64,000 nt of DNA from JAHILA01 sp035528175 (GCA_035528175.1 DATKZC010000025.1:1-64000), one strand, 5' to 3'. Shown: positions 50,122 to 59,889, counted from the first letter of the stretch. Made by a program: numbers and translations. Notes: a model not told the origin generated them from the letters alone.

Positions 50122-50880
50122 ATGATTACAGCAATTATCCAAGCCAGAATGGGTTCTACAAGATTGCCCGGCAAAGTACTGAAAAAAATAAAAGGCAAAA
50201 CCCTGCTGGAAATACTCGTAGAAAGATTAAGACAGGCAAAAAAAATAGATCAAATTATCATTGCCACCAGCACTGACAAAAAAAATTCGGCCATTGTTAA
50301 ATTGGCAAAAAAAATAAATTGCTCTTATTTTATCGGAAATGAAAATGATGTCCTAGATAGAATTTACCAGACCGCTAAAAAATTCAAAGCGCAAACAATT
50401 ATCAGAGTTACTGCCGATTGCCCATTCCACGATCCTGAATTAATAGACCAAATGGTCAATTTTTATTTGAAAAATAAGGATAAATACGATTATGTAAGCA
50501 ATGTCGACCCGCCAAGCTTTCCTGACGGACTAGATCTCTGGATTATCCCCTTCAAAACTCTAGAGCGCACATGGAAAGAAGCAAAACTAACATCAGAAAG
50601 AGAGCATGTCTGCCCATACATCTGGAAAAATCCTCACTTATTTAAAATCGGGCATTTTGAATCGAAAAAAGATTACTCCCATTTAAGATGGACTGTGGAT
50701 GATATCGGCGATTTCAATTTTATTAAAAAAATCTACGAAAAACTTTACAAAAAAGGAAAAATTTTCCACATGAAAGATATATTAGATTTATTAAAAAAAC
50801 ACCCAGAATTGCATAAAGCCCAAGAAGGAAAAATTAGAGATGCGGGATATTTAAAATCAATTAAAAACGATAAAAAATAA
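50122..50880 (+). CDS. Cytidylyltransferase, SpsF-like
   Basis: A 252-residue nucleotidyltransferase. MITAIIQARMGSTRLPGKVLKKIKGKTLLEILVERL is the classical SpsF/NeuA-type start, with the CTP-binding RMGSTRLPGK. RVTADCPFHDPELID contains the metal-binding acidic residues. It ends in a winged RWTVDDIGDFNFIKKIY segment common to the SpsF group. It would activate the NeuB product with CMP (inference from the nearby synthase) or act on another acid sugar. It lies two bases after the methyltransferase gene. Confidence 0.88.
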   Translation: MITAIIQARMGSTRLPGKVLKKIKGKTLLEILVERLRQAKKIDQIIIATSTDKKNSAIVKLAKKINCSYFIGNENDVLDRIYQTAKKFKAQTIIRVTADCPFHDPELIDQMVNFYLKNKDKYDYVSNVDPPSFPDGLDLWIIPFKTLERTWKEAKLTSEREHVCPYIWKNPHLFKIGHFESKKDYSHLRWTVDDIGDFNFIKKIYEKLYKKGKIFHMKDILDLLKKHPELHKAQEGKIRDAGYLKSIKNDKK

Positions 50881-50884
50881 AATC

Positions 50885-51751
50885 ATGAAAGAAAGACTTC
50901 CTATCAGCATAATTATCCGCGCCATAAATGAAGAATCGAACATTTCTGATTGCATTAAAGCGTGCAAAGACAACAATCCTGAAGAAATTATTGTTGTTGA
51001 TGGCGGCTCAAAGGATAAAACGCGAGAAATAGCGCAGCAATGCGGAGCAAAAGTAGTAATTTCCGAACGCGGACTCTCTAATCAAAGAGATGCCGGCGTA
51101 AAAGCTGCTTCCTGTCCGTATATAGCCATTGTAGACGCTGATGACCGCTTAAAAGAAGACTGCCTGGAAAAGTTGCTTAAAGAAATAAGAGAAAACGATT
51201 ACGACGCAATCCAAGCGCAACTGCGCAATTTCTACAAATGGTACGGCAATGAAGAAAAACAAGCAACATATCTTGAACGGGCAATGGATGTTAATCTTAG
51301 AATAATCCGCTCTCAAATCGGCCCTACAACAATGGTTGGCAGGCCAGCGCTCTATAAAACAAGTTCACTAAAAGCTGTTCCCATGGATCCCCTGTTCCAG
51401 GACGCGTCCGAAGATTCAGACCTTTCGTACAGATTCCATCAAAATGGATTCAAACAAGGAATAGGCACTGGAGTTTCTTACAGAAAACATCTTTCTAGTT
51501 TCAGAAAAGCCGTCAAAAAATACATTTTAAGCGGAAAGGGAGAAGCTTTATTTACTTTCCGCCATCCGGAAAGATTGTTCGCAACGCTCAAGCACGAGCT
51601 TTATGTGTATCCGATTAAAAGATCATTTAAAGCAATTCGCAATGGTTATATGTTTTATGCTCCGTTTTTCGTCTTGGTTGGCTGGTGCCGTTTCTTCGGT
51701 TTTATTAAAACAAAAATAAAGTTTCTTCTTAAGGGAAAACCTAGATTATGA
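50885..51751 (+). CDS. Glycosyltransferase family 2
   Basis: A 288-residue GT-A fold enzyme. PISIIIRAINEESNISDCIKAC starts the nucleotide-binding domain, IIVVDGGSKDKTREIAQQCGAKVV includes the VDGGSxDxT signature, and AIVDADDRLKEDCLEKLL carries the metal-binding DADD. A hydrophobic pair of helices near the end (residues 252-275) may touch the membrane. The donor is unknown. It overlaps the next gene by four bases. Confidence 0.92.
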   Translation: MKERLPISIIIRAINEESNISDCIKACKDNNPEEIIVVDGGSKDKTREIAQQCGAKVVISERGLSNQRDAGVKAASCPYIAIVDADDRLKEDCLEKLLKEIRENDYDAIQAQLRNFYKWYGNEEKQATYLERAMDVNLRIIRSQIGPTTMVGRPALYKTSSLKAVPMDPLFQDASEDSDLSYRFHQNGFKQGIGTGVSYRKHLSSFRKAVKKYILSGKGEALFTFRHPERLFATLKHELYVYPIKRSFKAIRNGYMFYAPFFVLVGWCRFFGFIKTKIKFLLKGKPRL

Positions 51752-53169
51752 AAATAGCTTTTATACAAAAAAGAACTTATGAAAAAATTGGCGTTCACCA
51801 AATTTCTGGCTGCCTGAAAAACGCCAACAAAGATTTTATAATTGATATTTTTATCGAAGAACTTGAACCTAATTTCTACGATAAAATTGCCACATTTAAG
51901 CCAGATTTTGTGCTCTACAGCCTTTTTATCGGCGAAGAATCATTCGTCTTGGAAGCATTTTCGAAAATAAAAGAATTCTTGCCCCAAGTTAAAACAATTA
52001 TTGGCGGGCCATTCACGCTTGTTTTTCCAGAAATTGCCAAAAGAGACGAAGTTGATTTTGTAATCCGAGGTGACGGAGAATATTCTCTTCCCCTCTTTTT
52101 TAAATTATATGAGGACAAAAAATCTCTTCATGAGGTTCCAGGAATATATTTCATACAAGAAGACGGAACTCTATTTAAAAATGACAATATCCGATTAACT
52201 TCTGATTTAAAAAACATTCCTGACCCGGATCGAGATCTATATTACAAATACGAATCGCTACGTAATCAAGACACTAAAGGTTTTATCGCTTCGCGCGGAT
52301 GCCCTTATAACTGTACTTATTGTTATAATGCCGAGCTTAAAAAGTTTTATACAGAGTCTTATTGGCGCCTCAGAGACCAAGAAGCGGTACTCAGGGAAAT
52401 CGAATACGTCAAAAACAAATACGGCCTGAAATGGGTTCATTTCCACGATGGTACGTTCAATTCGAGTATCGAATGGTTGAAGTCATTCCTTGTAGAATAT
52501 AAAAAACGCGGCTTGCCACCTTTTCTCTGTAATTGCAGGGTAGAAAATATAAATGAGGAATCAGTATCTCTAATGAAACAGGCCGGTTGCGAGAGGATTA
52601 CTTTTGGAATACAATCTGGCAACCAATATATCAGGGAAGATATTTCTGGAAGGCATATGCCGGACAAACAAATAGAAGATGCTTTCGCGCTATGTAAAAA
52701 ATATAACATCCGAGTTGGTGCAGATATTATTTTTGGTTGGCCAGGAGAAACCATGGAACAAGCGATGGATACGATAAATATGTGCAGAAAAATCAAACCT
52801 GATACTTGCCATTCTAATGTACTTATTCCCTATCCTGGACTCTGGATTACTAAAAGAGCGATAAAAGAAGGATTTTTGGAACACGAACCGACTTTCAAAG
52901 AAATCAGAGAACTAGACAGCAATAAATCATTAATAAAGCAAAAAAATATCAGATTGTTAATCAATATGGATAAACTTTTTAATTATTTGATACAATTTCC
53001 GTTTATAGAAAAGTTTTTCAAATTTTTACTGCACCTGCCTCCCAATAAGTTTTTCAAGTTTTTAAAAAATTTACATCTTTTAAAAAGAAGTTTAAAATAT
53101 GATTCTGACGACTTTTTATCGTCACTCAAAATTATTAGAAACTACATACAGCATTATAATGACGCTTAA
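51748..53169 (+). CDS. B12-binding-type radical SAM enzyme 1
   Basis: A 473-residue enzyme. The N-terminal 150 residues form a B12-binding-like Rossmann domain (IGGPFTLVFPEIAKRDEVDFVIRGDGE). The radical SAM motif is SRGCPYNCTYCYNAEL, with C-x3-C-x2-C near residues 183-190, followed by GIQSGNQYIREDISGRHMPDKQIEDAF. Cobalamin-type radical SAM enzymes often methylate unactivated carbon atoms. It is directly followed by a second enzyme of the same kind, three bases away. The substrate is probably a sugar or lipid of the glycan (inference). Confidence 0.87.
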   Translation: MKIAFIQKRTYEKIGVHQISGCLKNANKDFIIDIFIEELEPNFYDKIATFKPDFVLYSLFIGEESFVLEAFSKIKEFLPQVKTIIGGPFTLVFPEIAKRDEVDFVIRGDGEYSLPLFFKLYEDKKSLHEVPGIYFIQEDGTLFKNDNIRLTSDLKNIPDPDRDLYYKYESLRNQDTKGFIASRGCPYNCTYCYNAELKKFYTESYWRLRDQEAVLREIEYVKNKYGLKWVHFHDGTFNSSIEWLKSFLVEYKKRGLPPFLCNCRVENINEESVSLMKQAGCERITFGIQSGNQYIREDISGRHMPDKQIEDAFALCKKYNIRVGADIIFGWPGETMEQAMDTINMCRKIKPDTCHSNVLIPYPGLWITKRAIKEGFLEHEPTFKEIRELDSNKSLIKQKNIRLLINMDKLFNYLIQFPFIEKFFKFLLHLPPNKFFKFLKNLHLLKRSLKYDSDDFLSSLKIIRNYIQHYNDA

Positions 53170-53172
53170 TTT

Positions 53173-54798
53173 ATGAAAACAATAAAAAATATTTTATTTT
53201 TAAATCCGCCCGATCCTTCTTTATTGAAACAAAATTCTAAAAAGATTAATTGTCCATATTTTGAACCTCCATTGGGATTGCTTTATGTTTATTCATTTAT
53301 AAAAAGAAACAAAAAAGATTTGTCAGTCCGTTTTTGCGATCTGAATATAGAAATGGGCTTTAAGGGCGCAAAAACTCTTGAGGAGGCAATTAAACGCTCA
53401 ATGGATAATTTTGCTCCCGACCTTGTTTGTGTGTCGGCCCTATATTATTCGGCAATTTCCATTTTTCATTCCACGGTAAAGGAAGTTAAAAAACTGGCGC
53501 CTGGTGTTTTGGTTGTATTGGGGGGGCACTATGCGACTCATTTGACAAATATGGCAATGAAAGACGAATTAATTGACTTTTGCGTCCTTTCCGAGGGCGA
53601 AATCGGGCTGTCGGACTTAATTGACGCTCTTAACTCTGAAAAAAATCTTGAAGAAATAGAAGGTTTAGCCTATAGAAAAAACAATGAAATAATCAGGAAA
53701 CCGCGCAATAATTTTTGGAGCGGATACAGCGATTTTGACACGCTGGAATGGAATGACTTGGAAATGGAATACTATTTCAAAGAAGGCAGAAACGTATTCG
53801 ACAGATTCGAAAATAGAAATCAGAGAAAGTTTGCGGCAATGACTGCCACGCGCGGATGCCCGAATGCCTGCATTTTTTGCTCTTCAAAAAATTTCTGGCA
53901 CAGAAATTGGAGAAAGAGAAAAATACCCAAAATCATAGATGAGGTAAAATTCCTAATTAATAATTATGGCGCAAACACGATTATTTTCAATGATGAAAAC
54001 ATGAGCGTAGACAAAGATTGGTTCTTCGAATTAATGGATGAATTAGAAAAATTAAAAATTACCTGGATAGCAGGCAGCGGTCTCTCAGTAAGAACTATCA
54101 ACGACGAAAAAGTGATTAAAAAAATGTATTCAAGCGGTATAGGATATTTTAATCTGGCCATTGAATCAAGTAGCGACGAATCACTAAAAAAATTACAGAA
54201 ACCGAGTTCAATCGAAGAAATAAAAAACGTGATTAAAATGATTAGGGAAAACGGCAATGGTTATGTTAACGGGTTTTTTATAACCGGATTTCCGTTTGAA
54301 GCAAAAAAAGACGTAATTTATACTTATGATTTTGCCCGCTCGCTCGGGCTGGATTGGTATTCTTTTTATTGCCTGCAACCATTCCCAGGAACCGAAATCC
54401 ATAATTATTGCCTAGAAAATAAATTAATAGAAGCGTTTGATATAAACTATGGAGAAAATTATTTTGCTCCAGATATGAAACATTTGGATTATACTTCTGA
54501 AGAATTGAACAAATTGAACTATATAGCCAACTTAAAATACAATTTTGTCGAAAATCGCAACTTAAAAATGAATACGGAAAAATCTCTCCAGCAGGCCGAA
54601 CGCGACTTTAAATACATCCTTGATATGGTACCCAATCATGTTTTCGCTTTTTGGGGATTATCGGAAATAGCAAGATTAAAAAATCAAGAAGACAAAAGGA
54701 AAGAATACATTGCTTTAGCGAAAAAAGCGCTTATTGAAGACAAAACTACAGACTGGCAATACTATTTAAAAGAATTTAATTTAAATATTAACCAATAA
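53173..54798 (+). CDS. B12-binding-type radical SAM enzyme 2
   Basis: A 541-residue enzyme. The B12-binding-like domain has VLGGHYATHLTNMAMKDELIDFCVLSEGE near residues 118-145. TRGCPNACIFCSSKNF carries the radical SAM cysteines near 228-237. Then come IDEVKFLINNYGANTIIFNDENMSVD and a TIM-barrel end. The last 75 residues (AERDFKYILDMVPNHVFAFWGLSEIARLKNQEDKRKEY) look like a TPR-like helical tail. The tandem with the preceding gene is unusual and suggests successive steps. Confidence 0.87.
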   Translation: MKTIKNILFLNPPDPSLLKQNSKKINCPYFEPPLGLLYVYSFIKRNKKDLSVRFCDLNIEMGFKGAKTLEEAIKRSMDNFAPDLVCVSALYYSAISIFHSTVKEVKKLAPGVLVVLGGHYATHLTNMAMKDELIDFCVLSEGEIGLSDLIDALNSEKNLEEIEGLAYRKNNEIIRKPRNNFWSGYSDFDTLEWNDLEMEYYFKEGRNVFDRFENRNQRKFAAMTATRGCPNACIFCSSKNFWHRNWRKRKIPKIIDEVKFLINNYGANTIIFNDENMSVDKDWFFELMDELEKLKITWIAGSGLSVRTINDEKVIKKMYSSGIGYFNLAIESSSDESLKKLQKPSSIEEIKNVIKMIRENGNGYVNGFFITGFPFEAKKDVIYTYDFARSLGLDWYSFYCLQPFPGTEIHNYCLENKLIEAFDINYGENYFAPDMKHLDYTSEELNKLNYIANLKYNFVENRNLKMNTEKSLQQAERDFKYILDMVPNHVFAFWGLSEIARLKNQEDKRKEYIALAKKALIEDKTTDWQYYLKEFNLNINQ

Positions 54799-54812
54799 AC
54801 AAATCCAAACTT

Positions 54813-56126
54813 ATGAAACCTAATCGAGGCATCAAATTATGGAATAAAGCGAAAAAATTAATCCCTGGCGGCTCTCAGCTGCTTTCAAAGCGCGCAGAAA
54901 TGTTTCTGCCAGACCAATGGCCTGCCTATTTTAAAAAATCCAAAGGCGTAAATGTCTGGGATTTAGACGGAAATAAATATCTGGACACATGGGCAAGTAT
55001 TGGCGCCTGCATATTAGGCTATGCTGATCCGGATGTGAATAAAGCTGTTAAAAGAGCAATAGATGATGGTTCGGTATCTACGCTTAATTCACCAGAAGAA
55101 GTAGAACTGACAGAATTATTGTGCAAATTGCATCCCTGGGCTCAAATGGCAAGATATGCCAGAGGCGGAGGCGAAGCAATGGCAGTAGCTATTAGAATTG
55201 CCCGCGCTGCCAGCAACAAGGACAAAATAGCGTTCTGCGGTTATCATGGATGGCAGGATTGGTACCTTGCCGCAAACCTCGCTAAAGATAAAAACCTTGA
55301 CGGACATCTCTTGCCTGGGCTTGAACCAAGGGGCGTACCCAGAGGGCTGAAAGGAACCGCCATCCCCTTCCATTACAACAAGATCGAGGAGCTTGAAAAA
55401 ATAATTGCTCAAAATAGAGACATAGGAGTAATTGTAATGGAACCATTAAGAGACCATGAACCACAAAACAATTTTTTACAGAAAGTCAGAAAGATTGCCG
55501 ACAAAATCAATGCAGTATTGATTTTTGATGAAATAACTATTGGCTGGAGATTATGCATTGGCGGAGCGCATCTTAAATACGGAGTTAATCCCGACATTGC
55601 AGTATTCGCCAAAGGTATAAGCAATGGTTTTCCCATGGGGGCTATTATTGGCAAAAAGAAAATTATGGAAGCAGCTCAAACTAGCTTTATCAGCAGTTCT
55701 TCATGGACAGAAAGAATCGGTTTTACTGCTGCGCTGGCAACCATTAAAAAATTCATGGCTAAAAATGTTCCTGTCCATCTTAATAAAATTGGAAAAATAC
55801 TTATCGTCGGCTTAAAAGAAGTTGCAAAAAAAAATGGAATAAAATTAACAATAGCCGGCCCTGCGCCATTATTCCATTTTTCTTTCGATTATGGCACGGA
55901 CAGCCAGGCAATTCGCACTCTTTTTACGCAAGAAATGCTAAAAAGAGGAATTTTAGCTTCTGGTGGCGTTTATATCAGTTATAGTTTTAAAACTGAGCAT
56001 GTTAAAAAATATTTAAAAGCAGCAGACAGCGTTTTTTTCTTGCTTAAAAAAGCCATTGATAAGAAAACAATTTACAGCTTATTGGAAGGACCAATTGCGC
56101 ATAAACGATTTGAAAGATTAACCTAA
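54813..56126 (+). CDS. Class III aminotransferase, glutamate-1-semialdehyde aminomutase-like
   Basis: A 437-residue PLP enzyme. LIPGGSQLLSKRAEMFLPDQWPAYFKKSKG, RYARGGGEAMAVAIRIARAASNKDKIAFCGYHGWQDWY, LIFDEITIGWRLCIGG and the PLP-lysine segment FAKGISNGFPMGAIIGKKKIME are all intact. It resembles glutamate-1-semialdehyde 2,1-aminomutase, but in this setting (between radical SAM enzymes and glycosyltransferases, with no haem genes) it is more likely a sugar or keto-acid aminotransferase. Confidence 0.88.
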   Translation: MKPNRGIKLWNKAKKLIPGGSQLLSKRAEMFLPDQWPAYFKKSKGVNVWDLDGNKYLDTWASIGACILGYADPDVNKAVKRAIDDGSVSTLNSPEEVELTELLCKLHPWAQMARYARGGGEAMAVAIRIARAASNKDKIAFCGYHGWQDWYLAANLAKDKNLDGHLLPGLEPRGVPRGLKGTAIPFHYNKIEELEKIIAQNRDIGVIVMEPLRDHEPQNNFLQKVRKIADKINAVLIFDEITIGWRLCIGGAHLKYGVNPDIAVFAKGISNGFPMGAIIGKKKIMEAAQTSFISSSSWTERIGFTAALATIKKFMAKNVPVHLNKIGKILIVGLKEVAKKNGIKLTIAGPAPLFHFSFDYGTDSQAIRTLFTQEMLKRGILASGGVYISYSFKTEHVKKYLKAADSVFFLLKKAIDKKTIYSLLEGPIAHKRFERLT

Positions 56127-56131
56127 TTTTT

Positions 56132-57664
56132 ATGGATGAATTCATAAGAAAAAACAAAGCATTTTGGTCCCAATTCAAGACCAAGCACGGAGAGAAAAAA
56201 TTGCTTATTGAGGAACCCGGCCGTGTGATGATTACGCATGCGAATGCGGTTTTCTCAATAATGATAAACCAGGCAAAAGATTATATGCCTGTGTGGCTTT
56301 GCGGCAAAGATTGCGAAGAAAAAAAGCTAATTTTCTCTTATTGCCCTGAAGCAGAAATTATAACCACCAAAGAATGGACGTTTATAAAAATCTATTCTGC
56401 TTTAGTCGCTTTTGTTAAATATTTAAAGATATATTTAACCAAAGATGTATTAGGATTCCATTACGATGGCATAAAATACGGCGACATCCTCTACGATGCT
56501 TATCTATTTGAAAACAACGTCGCAACCATAAAAAAAATAGATTTTAAAATTATAAAAATTATCGCCAAGTGCATTTTCCGCCACATTAAGATTAAAAAAA
56601 CCTTAAATAGCGGTAATTATTTCGGCGTTCTAGTTTCCCATTTAACCGGCATCAGCAGCGGCGTGATGGCGCGCTGCGCCCTGCGTTATGGCTATTATGT
56701 ATATGTACGCACCGGCCACCATCGTTCAAGGCTTCAATTACTAAAAGGCACAGAAAGCTCTTATGATTATCCGCTTACCGCCCATATGACTGATGTTGAT
56801 AAAATTATTACCCAAGCAGGACCGAACTTAGAAAAAATATTCCAAAAAACACTGGAAGAAGAAATTATTGGCAAAGGTAATGCAAACAGCATCAATGCCT
56901 TTTCAAAAAACAGTTCTTTTTATGATAATCGTATAGTTTTTAATTCCGATTATCATCTCGACCCGAATAAAAAAAATGTGTTTATCATGTTGCATATTTT
57001 CAACGACCACCCGCATTCGCACTTTCGATGGATGCTTTTCAACGATTATTATGACTGGATGGTGCAGACGCTCAACTTTGCCAAAACAAATAATAAGGTC
57101 AATTGGATTTTTAAACAGCATCCTTCAATTAAAAATTACGTTACTAAAGGTACGGATTTAAACGAATTATTCAAAGACCTACCCCCAAATATCGCTTATA
57201 TCGATGAAAACAAACAAATAAACACTCAAAGTTTAATCCATTGCGCAGATTTAATTGTCACCTGCCTTGGTTCTGCTGGTTTTGAATTGCCGGCGATGAA
57301 AGCCATTCCCTCGCTGGTTGCTGGCGACAACCCTTATACAGGGTTAGGTTTTGCCCTTGAACCGAAAACAAAGAAAGAATATTTTCAAATACTGGAGAAT
57401 GCCGATAAAATTGACAAAATCAAACCCGAAGCGCAAAAACGCGCGCAAGCAGCCTTTATTTATATCTACAAAGTTTCCAATATAAATATGTCTGTCTGCC
57501 CCATTCTGTCCCAGGCAGAAGAAAAAGACAAAAACATTAAACAGCGTTATTGGAATATGATTTGCAACCAATATGCTACGAAAAAAGATATTATTTTAAA
57601 AGAATTAAACCAATATATTCAAGAAATAGCTAAGCCAAAATTTAAAAGATTGATTAATGAATAA
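56132..57664 (+). CDS. Second capsule-type glycosyltransferase candidate
   Basis: A 510-residue protein that is distantly similar to the 44652-46073 product. The C-terminal half contains NVFIMLHIFNDHPHSHFRWMLFNDYYDWMVQTL, then WIFKQHPSIKNYVTKG and SLIHCADLIVTCLGSAGFELPAMKAIPSLVAGDNPYTG, the same order of KxHP and xxGSAGFE/GMASWE patches. That fits the capsule synthesis GT-B group. It has no membrane helix. Eight bases overlap with the following GT4 gene. Confidence 0.65.
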   Translation: MDEFIRKNKAFWSQFKTKHGEKKLLIEEPGRVMITHANAVFSIMINQAKDYMPVWLCGKDCEEKKLIFSYCPEAEIITTKEWTFIKIYSALVAFVKYLKIYLTKDVLGFHYDGIKYGDILYDAYLFENNVATIKKIDFKIIKIIAKCIFRHIKIKKTLNSGNYFGVLVSHLTGISSGVMARCALRYGYYVYVRTGHHRSRLQLLKGTESSYDYPLTAHMTDVDKIITQAGPNLEKIFQKTLEEEIIGKGNANSINAFSKNSSFYDNRIVFNSDYHLDPNKKNVFIMLHIFNDHPHSHFRWMLFNDYYDWMVQTLNFAKTNNKVNWIFKQHPSIKNYVTKGTDLNELFKDLPPNIAYIDENKQINTQSLIHCADLIVTCLGSAGFELPAMKAIPSLVAGDNPYTGLGFALEPKTKKEYFQILENADKIDKIKPEAQKRAQAAFIYIYKVSNINMSVCPILSQAEEKDKNIKQRYWNMICNQYATKKDIILKELNQYIQEIAKPKFKRLINE

Positions 57665-58832
57665 AAACAACATAGCCATTAGTCTTTTGCAAATTTCGCA
57701 CCACAGCCCTACTGGTGTTTTTGTTTATGTTCAAAGTCTCTTGGATAATCTTTTAAAAATCGATAAAAACAATGAATATTATCTTTTGCTGAGACTTAAC
57801 GATTTTAGATATTTCCGAAAAAGATACAAAAATGACAAAAATATCAAATTGAAAATCATTGATATGCGCCGCGACTTACTATTTAATCCTGTGAGGGCAT
57901 GTTTAAAAATAATCGCAGGCATAAAGAAAGACAAATCCGCAAAAGAAGAGATTTTAAGAAAAGAAATACAAAAACTTACGGATGAAAATAATATAAATAT
58001 ATTCTTTTTCCCTTCAGGGATTATTTATCCTAAAAACATTAAAAATACAAAGAAAATCGTTACTATCTGTGATTTACAGTATGAATATTTCCCTGAAAAC
58101 TTCCCCGGAAAATATTTAAAATACAGAAAAGAAAGCCACCGATATGCTATGCTAAATTCCGACCGGATTATTGCTATTTCCAATTATACCCGCAATACCA
58201 TTATTGAAAATTATGGCATTAGCCCGGAAAAAATTACCACAATTTATCTTGGCACCGACGCTAAAAAAATAAAAAAAGGTAATATTTTATTACCCAACAA
58301 TTTCATCTTCTATCCAGCCGCCGTATGGCCACACAAAAACCACAAAATACTTATTGATTTATTGAAAAAAATCGAGATCCAGTTCCCCGACCTATGTCTT
58401 GTTTTTACCGGAATGATAAAAAATCATGGTTTAAAAAAAGAAATTGATAATCTTATTAATAATTATAATTTGTCAAAAAAAATAATCTTTCTTGGATATG
58501 TCTCAGATAACAATTTAAACTGCATTTATCAAAATGCGAAAGTCTTAATCTATCCTTCTTCTTTTGAGGGTTTCGGTTTGCCAATTATAGAGGCTTTCAA
58601 ACACAAATTGCCTGTTATAGCTGCTGACAATACTAGTATTCGCGAGATTGTCGAAGACGCAGGACTGCTGTTTGAAACTAATAATCTGGAAATGCTTGCT
58701 GATTGCGTAAAAAAAATTCTCACAGACCAAAGCCTGAGAGAACATTTGATAAATAATGGTTTTGAGCGTGCGAAAAATTTTACCTGGGAAAATACCGCGC
58801 TGGAAACGCTTTCACTTTTTAATAAGCTGTAA
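57657..58832 (+). CDS. Glycosyltransferase family 4
   Basis: A 391-residue GT-B enzyme. The N-terminal domain starts NIAISLLQISHHSPTGVFVYVQSLL; DRIIAISNYTRNTIIENYGISPEKITTIYLGTD joins the two domains; VLIYPSSFEGFGLPIIEAFKHKLPVIAADNTSIREIV contains the EGFGLPxxE donor-binding motif. It is the last plus-strand gene, and its end overlaps by 21 bases the end of the convergent GT4 gene. Confidence 0.93.
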   Translation: MNKNNIAISLLQISHHSPTGVFVYVQSLLDNLLKIDKNNEYYLLLRLNDFRYFRKRYKNDKNIKLKIIDMRRDLLFNPVRACLKIIAGIKKDKSAKEEILRKEIQKLTDENNINIFFFPSGIIYPKNIKNTKKIVTICDLQYEYFPENFPGKYLKYRKESHRYAMLNSDRIIAISNYTRNTIIENYGISPEKITTIYLGTDAKKIKKGNILLPNNFIFYPAAVWPHKNHKILIDLLKKIEIQFPDLCLVFTGMIKNHGLKKEIDNLINNYNLSKKIIFLGYVSDNNLNCIYQNAKVLIYPSSFEGFGLPIIEAFKHKLPVIAADNTSIREIVEDAGLLFETNNLEMLADCVKKILTDQSLREHLINNGFERAKNFTWENTALETLSLFNKL

Positions 58833-59885
58833 GCATAAACTCAGTAATTCATTGCCCAAAACTGCAGGAGTTAATTTCTCCTGATATAATTTATAGCCGT
58901 TATCGGCTATTTTTTTACCCAATTCCGGATTATTCTTAAGTTCTATTATTTTTTCAGCTAAATCTTCTGGATCTGCCAAATTAACCAATAAACAGTTTTC
59001 CCTGTCTCGCAATAATTCTTTTATCCCGTCTCCATTACCGTTAATATAGGGTAATTTTATTGCTAAATATTCAAATGCCTTGTAAGGAACTGTTCTTTTT
59101 AAGCGTTCATGGCTTTCAATTTGCCCGATGCCAATGTCTGCAGAAAGCATTTTCTCGCGCAGCTCATCAATAGTCAGACGCCTGGATATCAATTCAACAT
59201 TCCCCAAACCGAGATCTTTAATCTGTTTTTGGATTTCTTCTTCTAAGAGACCGAAGCCTAATATCAAAAATTTAATATCTTCATCTTTTAAAATTTTGGC
59301 TGTTTTTAAAATGTGCCTTACCCCTGCTTCGGGAAGCAGCCTTCCGCGGAATAAAACAGTAAACTTCCCAATTCTTTCTGGCCTTGCTTCTGGATAAAAA
59401 ATAGCATCATTGGCACCGGTATAAAGCCTGGCGAATTTTTTTTCCTTGATTTTAAACTTCTTAACCAAATAATCTTTCTGTTTGCTAGTTTCTACTAATA
59501 CTAAATCGGAAAGCCTAAATGCCAGCCAATCAATAAGCCAAATGCGCCAGGCAAAAGGAGAATATGAAGCATGCTTGCCTCTTGATACAATACTCGCTTC
59601 ATACAAAGAAGTCATGGCATTAAAAACTATCGGCTTGCTGGAAATTAATTTTGCGAACGGAACTAAAAAATGGCCAGCGTATCCGACAATCATCACATCA
59701 TATTTTTTCCTGATTTTCCAATGCTTGGCAAATAATTTGAAGTATTTTGCGATTCCTGAGCTGCTATCTGAGCATTCAATTACTTCAACATTATTCTGTC
59801 TTAGTCCCCTGAGATAAACTTCATTCCTGGCTAATTCAGAATTATACGCGCCAAAATAACAAATTGTGGGTTTATTATTTATCAT
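58812..59885 (-). CDS. Glycosyltransferase family 4-like
   Basis: Start taken at 59885 (MINNKPTICYFGAYNSEL), which leaves four bases after the upstream gene; 357 residues. A start at 59930 would overlap that gene by 41 bases. DLVLVETSKQKDYLVKKFKIKEKKFARLYTGANDAIFYPE joins the domains, and FTVLFRGRLLPEAGVRHILKTAKIL, then KRTVPYKAFEYLAIKLPYINGNGDGIKELL hold the donor site. The EGFxxxxxE motif is modified to YKAFEYLA, as in some wbdB-like enzymes. It is last in the minus-strand cluster. Confidence 0.88.
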   Translation of the reverse strand: MINNKPTICYFGAYNSELARNEVYLRGLRQNNVEVIECSDSSSGIAKYFKLFAKHWKIRKKYDVMIVGYAGHFLVPFAKLISSKPIVFNAMTSLYEASIVSRGKHASYSPFAWRIWLIDWLAFRLSDLVLVETSKQKDYLVKKFKIKEKKFARLYTGANDAIFYPEARPERIGKFTVLFRGRLLPEAGVRHILKTAKILKDEDIKFLILGFGLLEEEIQKQIKDLGLGNVELISRRLTIDELREKMLSADIGIGQIESHERLKRTVPYKAFEYLAIKLPYINGNGDGIKELLRDRENCLLVNLADPEDLAEKIIELKNNPELGKKIADNGYKLYQEKLTPAVLGNELLSLCLQLIKK

Positions 59886-59889
59886 ATAA

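Noticed and set aside
54813..56126. Glutamate-1-semialdehyde aminomutase (hemL) for haem synthesis
   Set aside because: No other haem or tetrapyrrole genes are present and the context is sugar biosynthesis, so only the family-level name is kept.
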